From assembly GCF_003634615.1 (NCBI RefSeq), contig NZ_RBKX01000001.1, positions 124,001 through 188,000 on the forward strand: a stretch of 64,000 bases of DNA. Reading direction: 5' to 3'. The notes beneath the pieces were generated by a model. The model saw only the letters and a program-made list of their open reading frames with translations. It was not told the DNA's origin and made no database searches. Shown in pieces: positions 59,416-64,000 of this stretch. The position numbers were made by a program, and so were the translations under genes. Source of the stretch: Flavobacterium sp. 102. GTDB lineage: Bacteria; Bacteroidota; Bacteroidia; Flavobacteriales; Flavobacteriaceae. Position 1 is the first letter of the stretch. Every line of letters begins with the position of its first letter.

Positions 59416-62187
59416 TTAATCCATAAATATCATTCCACCTTCTTTTTTCTTTCCTCCAAACTTCTCAAGTTTATAGGTTAGTGAAAACATTACGTAGCGT
59501 TTTAACACCGTATTTTCTGCATCAACAATAGCTGTTGGGGAAATCGTACGGGTAGCATTTTGGTTTTGGTCTAATAAATCGTAGACTTTTACTTTGGCTA
59601 AGAATTGGTCTTTGAAAAAGTTGTAGCCTAAACTCACATTCCACAAATAAAAATCTTTCTTAAATCCATCGGCGATATTTGAATTGTAAGTGTAACCAAA
59701 GTCGCTTCCGATTACGAATTTCTTTGGCACATAAGAAGTGATTTCCAATTTGGCATTGTGAATAAAATTTTGCGCCTTATCAATAACATAGTTTTTATAA
59801 TCCGTACTATTTAAAGTATAGCGATAGCTAGGTGAAACGGTAATCAATTCGTCTATACTCCAAGTCAGATTGACTTTTGGATTCATTTGTAAACCTTTTG
59901 ACTCAAACGCAACAGCATTGGTTAAACCTTTATTAGAATCATAGTTAAAGTTAATTCCAGCACCAAAACGCAACGTTCTCTTTTCCTTTTTAAAAGATTT
60001 ACTCCAGCTAAGACCTAGATAGGAATTGTAAACCATATCCACATTTTGATAAGTCGTTGTAGATTTAAAATTATCATCAAAAACAGTCGAGGAAACTACG
60101 GCATCTCGGCTCAAATTGAATCCGGAATAAATATAATATCCTGAACGCGATTGATAGTCGTAATCATTGAAACTGAAGTATAAATTGTGTCTTTGCGTAG
60201 GGCGAAGATTTTCATTACCAACAAAAGTGCTTAAAGGATTTGACAAATTCTCTACCGGCAAAACCTGATTGGCTTGTGGCAATTGCACACCATAATCATA
60301 GAAAGAATAAATCGATTTTGATTTGCCCATTCGGTGACTGATGTAACCTTTCACTCTAGGAAAAACGTAATTTTTATTTCTATTGGTAGTCAATCCCAAA
60401 TAGTTGGAACGAGCATCAAAAGTGACAAATTCAGGTCCGAAGTTGATTCTACCGTTGGTTTTAGATTTGCCGATAATCAATCCGGTTGAAGGGAAAAAAG
60501 TAGTTGCTTTTGACGATGTACCGTTTGACTGCAAATCATTAAAATCATCATAATTTGCACCGTCAAAATCAAAGGTATTCAAATTGTTTTTGACCCTTCG
60601 ATACGTTACTTCAGAAGTTAAACTCAGTCGAAGTGAATCGGTTAAAGGTTCGCCAAAACGTACTTCCAATTTGATAAAATCATTGTTGTCTTTTTCAAAT
60701 CGATTCTGATTCCGGATATCATCCGGCGTGGCATCGGCAAAAAGCGTAGCCGAATTGGTATTGACAAAATCATTTCTTCTTTGAAATTCTGATTCCAAAT
60801 TAACCGATAAACCACGGTTCTTCTTTAAAAATCTTTTGCTAAAACTGGCTTCTGTACCAAAAGAAGTAAATTCATTATCATTGTAATCTTCATTGGTACT
60901 GCTATTCAACTCATCAAAAGTTTCACTAGTCGTAATTTGATTTCTGGAAGATTTACTATAGCTTTTATTTCTTTGAAAACTTGGATTAACATAAATAGTC
61001 GACAAGGAATCAATTTTGATTTCAAAATCTAAATCGAGGTTATGTCCATTACTACCGTTTTTGGTGATTGCATTAGAATTGGTAAATGTTCTACCTTCCG
61101 GCAAAAGGTTGACTCTATCCGTTCGGTTGGCATTCTCAGTTTCGGCATTTGAAAAATAATAACTGCCGCTTTGGTCAATTTTTTTCAACCATTTGTCTTG
61201 GTAATTAATTCCAACCATATTGGAACGTGTAATTCCGCGATTGCCGCCAAATGACATATTGTTGATTCCAAAACTTCCATCGTCGTTATAATAAATCGAA
61301 GAATTTCTTCCACCGCCCATATTATCAAAAACCTCATCCATAGAGAATCCGATGGAATTGATGTTATTGGATGAAGCCAAGACACTTACTTTCTGTTCGC
61401 CTTTAAAATAATTGAGCAACAAACTGGATTCATACCGTTTGTCTGAACCATGTCCGGCGACGACTTTCCCGAACAGTCCTTTATTTTTATCTTCTTGTAT
61501 GGTTAAATTGATGGTTTTTTCCTGAGAACCGGAAGCTTCACCTGAAATTTCTTCCGATTTGGTTTTCGTATCAACGACTTGCACTTTATCAATAATTTCA
61601 GCCGGTAGATTTTGGGTGGCGATTTTACCATCTTTTCCAAAGAACGGTTTACCATTGACCAAAATATTATTGACTTCTTGACCATTGACTGTGATTTTAC
61701 CTTCCGGTGTGATTTCAACTCCGGGTAATTGTTTGAGCAAGGCTTCAACATTGGCATCGGCACCAACTTTAAACGAAGCGGCATTGAACTCCAAAGTGTC
61801 CTTTTTAATTCTAATCGGTGGAATTTCAGATTTTATCACTACCTCGTTAAGAGCGTTTACCGCTTCTTTTAATTCGATAATTCCAAAATCTTTGTCAACC
61901 TCTAAAGAAACTTTGTCTTCTTTAAAATCCTGATAACTGACGTAAGAGATTTTAAGATAAACCGGCTTATCCGATTTTTTGATCTTGAAATTAAAACCAC
62001 CCACTTTATTAGTAATGGTATAATCAACCACGGAAGAATCTTTGACAGAAGTCAAATAGACGGTAGCCGATTCGATAGGTAATTTGTTGGTTTCATCAAC
62101 TACTTTTCCTTTGAGTGAAATGGTTGATTGTGCAAAAGTAATAGAGGTAATAAAAAAGGCTAAAACAAGGTAGAGAGATTTTGGCAT
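59416..62187 (-). CDS. Outer membrane beta-barrel protein, TonB-dependent receptor-like
   Basis: 923 residues. Signal peptide 1-19 (FITSITFAQ). A carboxypeptidase-regulatory-like domain (about 22-105, ISLKGKVVDETNKLPIESATV) is followed by a plug-like domain (EVVIKSEIPPIRIKKDTLEF, EALLKQLPGVEIT, KITVNGQEVNNILVNGKPFF) and a large beta-barrel. This is the outer membrane beta-barrel family of Bacteroidetes, related to TonB-dependent receptors. The transported substrate is unknown. The ATG lies immediately after a hairpin with T7. Confidence 0.85.
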   Translation of the reverse strand: MPKSLYLVLAFFITSITFAQSTISLKGKVVDETNKLPIESATVYLTSVKDSSVVDYTITNKVGGFNFKIKKSDKPVYLKISYVSYQDFKEDKVSLEVDKDFGIIELKEAVNALNEVVIKSEIPPIRIKKDTLEFNAASFKVGADANVEALLKQLPGVEITPEGKITVNGQEVNNILVNGKPFFGKDGKIATQNLPAEIIDKVQVVDTKTKSEEISGEASGSQEKTINLTIQEDKNKGLFGKVVAGHGSDKRYESSLLLNYFKGEQKVSVLASSNNINSIGFSMDEVFDNMGGGRNSSIYYNDDGSFGINNMSFGGNRGITRSNMVGINYQDKWLKKIDQSGSYYFSNAETENANRTDRVNLLPEGRTFTNSNAITKNGSNGHNLDLDFEIKIDSLSTIYVNPSFQRNKSYSKSSRNQITTSETFDELNSSTNEDYNDNEFTSFGTEASFSKRFLKKNRGLSVNLESEFQRRNDFVNTNSATLFADATPDDIRNQNRFEKDNNDFIKLEVRFGEPLTDSLRLSLTSEVTYRRVKNNLNTFDFDGANYDDFNDLQSNGTSSKATTFFPSTGLIIGKSKTNGRINFGPEFVTFDARSNYLGLTTNRNKNYVFPRVKGYISHRMGKSKSIYSFYDYGVQLPQANQVLPVENLSNPLSTFVGNENLRPTQRHNLYFSFNDYDYQSRSGYYIYSGFNLSRDAVVSSTVFDDNFKSTTTYQNVDMVYNSYLGLSWSKSFKKEKRTLRFGAGINFNYDSNKGLTNAVAFESKGLQMNPKVNLTWSIDELITVSPSYRYTLNSTDYKNYVIDKAQNFIHNAKLEITSYVPKKFVIGSDFGYTYNSNIADGFKKDFYLWNVSLGYNFFKDQFLAKVKVYDLLDQNQNATRTISPTAIVDAENTVLKRYVMFSLTYKLEKFGGKKKEGGMIFMD

Positions 62188-62230
62188 AAAAAAATAGCTG
62201 TTATTAAGTTAGAAAGATTAATAACGGCTA
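62188..62230 (-). terminator. Hairpin with T7 between der and the barrel gene
   Basis: TAGCCGTTATTAA pairs with TTAATAACAGCTA (one mismatch) on the minus strand, then T7 runs straight into the ATG at 62187. It can terminate der transcription or act as an attenuator of the barrel gene. Confidence 0.6.
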
Positions 62231-62284
62231 AATTCTTATTTTAGTATGTGATGTGAAAATTTCTTACGAAAAATTTAACATTTT

Positions 62285-62314
62285 CAGATAATACTAACTG
62301 ATTAGTGTTATCTG
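62285..62314. promoter_or_regulatory. 13-bp-arm palindrome downstream of der
   Basis: CAGATAATACTAA and TTAGTGTTATCTG around CTGA, one mismatch, no U-tract on either strand. It lies about 100 nt upstream of the barrel gene, so it may be a protein-binding site. No regulator adjoins. Confidence 0.35.
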
Positions 62315-62327
62315 GAAACACTTGACT

Positions 62328-63638
62328 TTACTTTTCTCTGATGTAAATATCAATCGGCACGCCCGAAAAATCCCAGTTTTCTCGGATTTTATTTTCTAAG
62401 AAACGCTTGTATGGTTCTTTTACATATTGCGGCAAATTGGCAAAAAACACAAATTGTGGTGTTGGTGTTGGCAATTGCATACAATATTTGATTTTCACAT
62501 ATTTTCCTTTCAAGGCCGGCGGCGGATAAGCTTCAATCAATTTCAACATAAAGTCGTTGAATTTTGAGGTTGCAATACGCTGTTTTCTGTTTTCAAAAAC
62601 TTTTACCGTTTCTTCCAAAGCTTTTAGCAAACGTTGTTTGGTTGTTACCGAAGTAAAAATAATAGGCACATCGGTAAACGGTTGTAATTCTTCACGAATT
62701 TTGGCTTCGTAATCACGGGTTGACATGGTGTCTTTTTCTACCAAATCCCATTTGTTTACTAAGATGATAACGCCTTTTCTGTTCTTTTCGGCCAGCCAAA
62801 AAATACTTTGGTCTTGTCCTTCAAATCCACGAGTCGCATCAATCAAAAGAATACAAACATCAGAATGCTCAATCGCACGCACTGAACGCATTACGGAGTA
62901 AAATTCTAAATCTTCTTTTACTTTGGCTTTTCTACGAATTCCGGCGGTATCAACCAAGTTGAATTCGAAACCAAAACGATTGTATCTGGTATCAATCGAA
63001 TCACGAGTTGTTCCGGCGATATCGGTCACTACAAATCGGTCTTCACCGATTAACGCATTGATAAAAGATGATTTTCCGGCATTGGGACGACCTACTACAC
63101 AAAATCTTGGCAAAGCTTCCTCTTCATCAGTAACTTCGGGTAACTCCGGCAAAACTTCTACCAATTTATCTAACAAATCTCCAGTTCCGCTTCCGCTGAT
63201 ACTGGCAATGGTAAAATATTCCCCTAAGCCTAAATTATAAAATTCGATAGCGTCTTTTTCACGCATCGCATTGTCTACTTTGTTTACAGCTAATAAGATT
63301 GGTTTGGTTACTTTTCGCAACAACTTAGCTACTTCGGCATCCATAGGCGTGATACCTTCTTCCACATCGACTACGAAAATAATCGCATCGGCTTCATCAA
63401 TCGCTAACTCAACCTGACGGCGAATTTCACCTTCAAAAATATCATCCGAACCTTTGATATAACCACCTGTATCAATTACAGAAAACTCTTTTCCATTCCA
63501 TTCGCTTTTACCGTAATTTCTATCACGAGTTACACCGCTAACCGAGTCGACGATAGCTTCTCTTCTTTTGATTAAACGGTTAAAAAAAGTCGATTTCCCA
63601 ACATTTGGTCTTCCAACTATGGCTACAATATTGTTCAT
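62328..63638 (-). CDS. der: Ribosome-assembly GTPase Der (EngA)
   Basis: 436 residues from the ATG at 63638; a second ATG two codons upstream (63644) is possible, but [17 protein letters not shown] is the usual start. Two tandem GTPase domains: G1 GRPNVGKST and [10 protein letters not shown]3 DTGG and DTAG, G4 NKVD and NKWD. A KH-like C-terminal domain ends [13 protein letters not shown]. It acts in maturation of the 50S ribosomal subunit. Cytoplasmic. Good promoter upstream. Confidence 0.96.
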   Translation of the reverse strand: MNNIVAIVGRPNVGKSTFFNRLIKRREAIVDSVSGVTRDRNYGKSEWNGKEFSVIDTGGYIKGSDDIFEGEIRRQVELAIDEADAIIFVVDVEEGITPMDAEVAKLLRKVTKPILLAVNKVDNAMREKDAIEFYNLGLGEYFTIASISGSGTGDLLDKLVEVLPELPEVTDEEEALPRFCVVGRPNAGKSSFINALIGEDRFVVTDIAGTTRDSIDTRYNRFGFEFNLVDTAGIRRKAKVKEDLEFYSVMRSVRAIEHSDVCILLIDATRGFEGQDQSIFWLAEKNRKGVIILVNKWDLVEKDTMSTRDYEAKIREELQPFTDVPIIFTSVTTKQRLLKALEETVKVFENRKQRIATSKFNDFMLKLIEAYPPPALKGKYVKIKYCMQLPTPTPQFVFFANLPQYVKEPYKRFLENKIRENWDFSGVPIDIYIREK

Positions 63639-63657
63639 AATCATTTTAAATATGCTG

Positions 63658-63687
63658 CAAAGGTAGTATTAAAGAGCACAAATTCAA
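63658..63687 (-). promoter_or_regulatory. Promoter of der
   Basis: TTG (63687-63685), 19 nt, TACCTTTG (63665-63658) on the minus strand; 19 nt before the ATG at 63638. Confidence 0.6.
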
Positions 63688-63735
63688 TTATTTTATTACT
63701 TTTAGTAACGTATTAACATCCAAAAAATCGTTTTT

Positions 63736-64000
63736 ATGGATACCCAACATGAGGTTAGACTTCGTCCACGGTTTTTTAAAGACCTCGAACAAAACATAGC
63801 TGTCGTCAGAGAGAAATTTGTCAATTACAGACAAAAGAACCAATCTACTGACTTCGTAATGAAAGTGAGAAACAACCACGTTCAGTTTACCTTTTCGAGT
63901 GAAAAAAAACACTATTGGTCGCCGCATTTAAGCGTAGAGTTAGAGGAAAAAGAAGGTAATGAAAAAAACGCCACTCACATTAGAGGATTGTTTGGTCCGG
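63736..64000 (+). CDS. N-terminal part of a conserved hypothetical protein (runs off the window)
   Basis: An ATG at 63736 opens a frame of 88 codons without a stop to the window edge (MDTQHEVRLRPRFFKDLEQN ... THIRGLFGP). Residues VRNNHVQFTFSSEKKHYWSPHLSVELE form a likely beta-rich domain. No signal peptide or membrane helix is visible so far. I believe such proteins are conserved in Flavobacteria, without known function. Divergent from der. Confidence 0.75.
   Translation, partial: MDTQHEVRLRPRFFKDLEQNIAVVREKFVNYRQKNQSTDFVMKVRNNHVQFTFSSEKKHYWSPHLSVELEEKEGNEKNATHIRGLFGP

Noticed and set aside
63688..63927. Minus-strand ORF of 79 codons between der and the window end
   Set aside because: It lies opposite an open plus-strand frame from the ATG at 63736 with better codon use; the plus-strand frame is the real gene, cut by the window edge.

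Overview
The window is chromosomal DNA of a member of the Flavobacteriaceae, most probably Flavobacterium or a close relative. The evidence is low G+C, many secreted proteins ending in type IX secretion (T9SS) sorting domains, a SusC/SusD pair, and promoters of the Bacteroidetes type (TTTG, about 19 nt, TAnnTTTG). No rRNA, tRNA, CRISPR array, insertion sequence or prophage was seen.

Layout. 1-22 kb: a T9SS protein, a PLP cysteine/cystathionine synthase with CBS domains, a porin-like protein, a secreted subtilase, a SusCD pair, rnhB, lipB with a lipoprotein, lysS, two small Spy-like periplasmic proteins, and the run ACC-deaminase-like / glucosaminidase-LysM / hemL. 20-30.5 kb: three surface proteins that share a C-terminal module, plus a secreted tail-collar-like protein. 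30.8-36.6 kb: a mini HExxH membrane protein, a DUF5522 protein, hutU, a DUF4136 lipoprotein, an aromatic amino acid hydroxylase and a rhodanese. 36.6-50.9 kb: eleven genes, all on the minus strand, that look like one regulated surface system. 50.9-64 kb: a GSCFA protein, a lipoprotein, alaS, the run M23 peptidase / MerR / LemA / TPM / TPM, a TonB-family outer membrane barrel, der, and the start of a truncated gene.

The most interesting part is 36.6-50.9 kb. It encodes two tandem TPR sensor kinases, one LuxR-type response regulator, a SUMF1-fold secreted protein, a large Ig-repeat T9SS protein, a lipoprotein, a TonB-C-like protein, a PQQ-type propeller and a discoidin/PD40 protein. Five 20-bp palindromes (consensus AATACGNCANNTGNCGTATT) occur here, one in front of each transcription unit. 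Each lies exactly 21 nt upstream of a -7-like box (nAnnTTTG), and none has a -33 box. This is the expected layout of a class II activator site, and the LuxR regulator encoded inside the cluster is the obvious candidate. Three of the five palindromes are also followed by U8-U9 on the minus strand, so they can act as intrinsic terminators of the preceding unit. One palindrome drives a stretch that ends in a second terminator before the regulator gene, suggesting a ~110-nt small RNA or an attenuated leader.

Several families of short dispersed repeats lie between genes. Two of them appear to have entered the coding sequence of the GSCFA gene.
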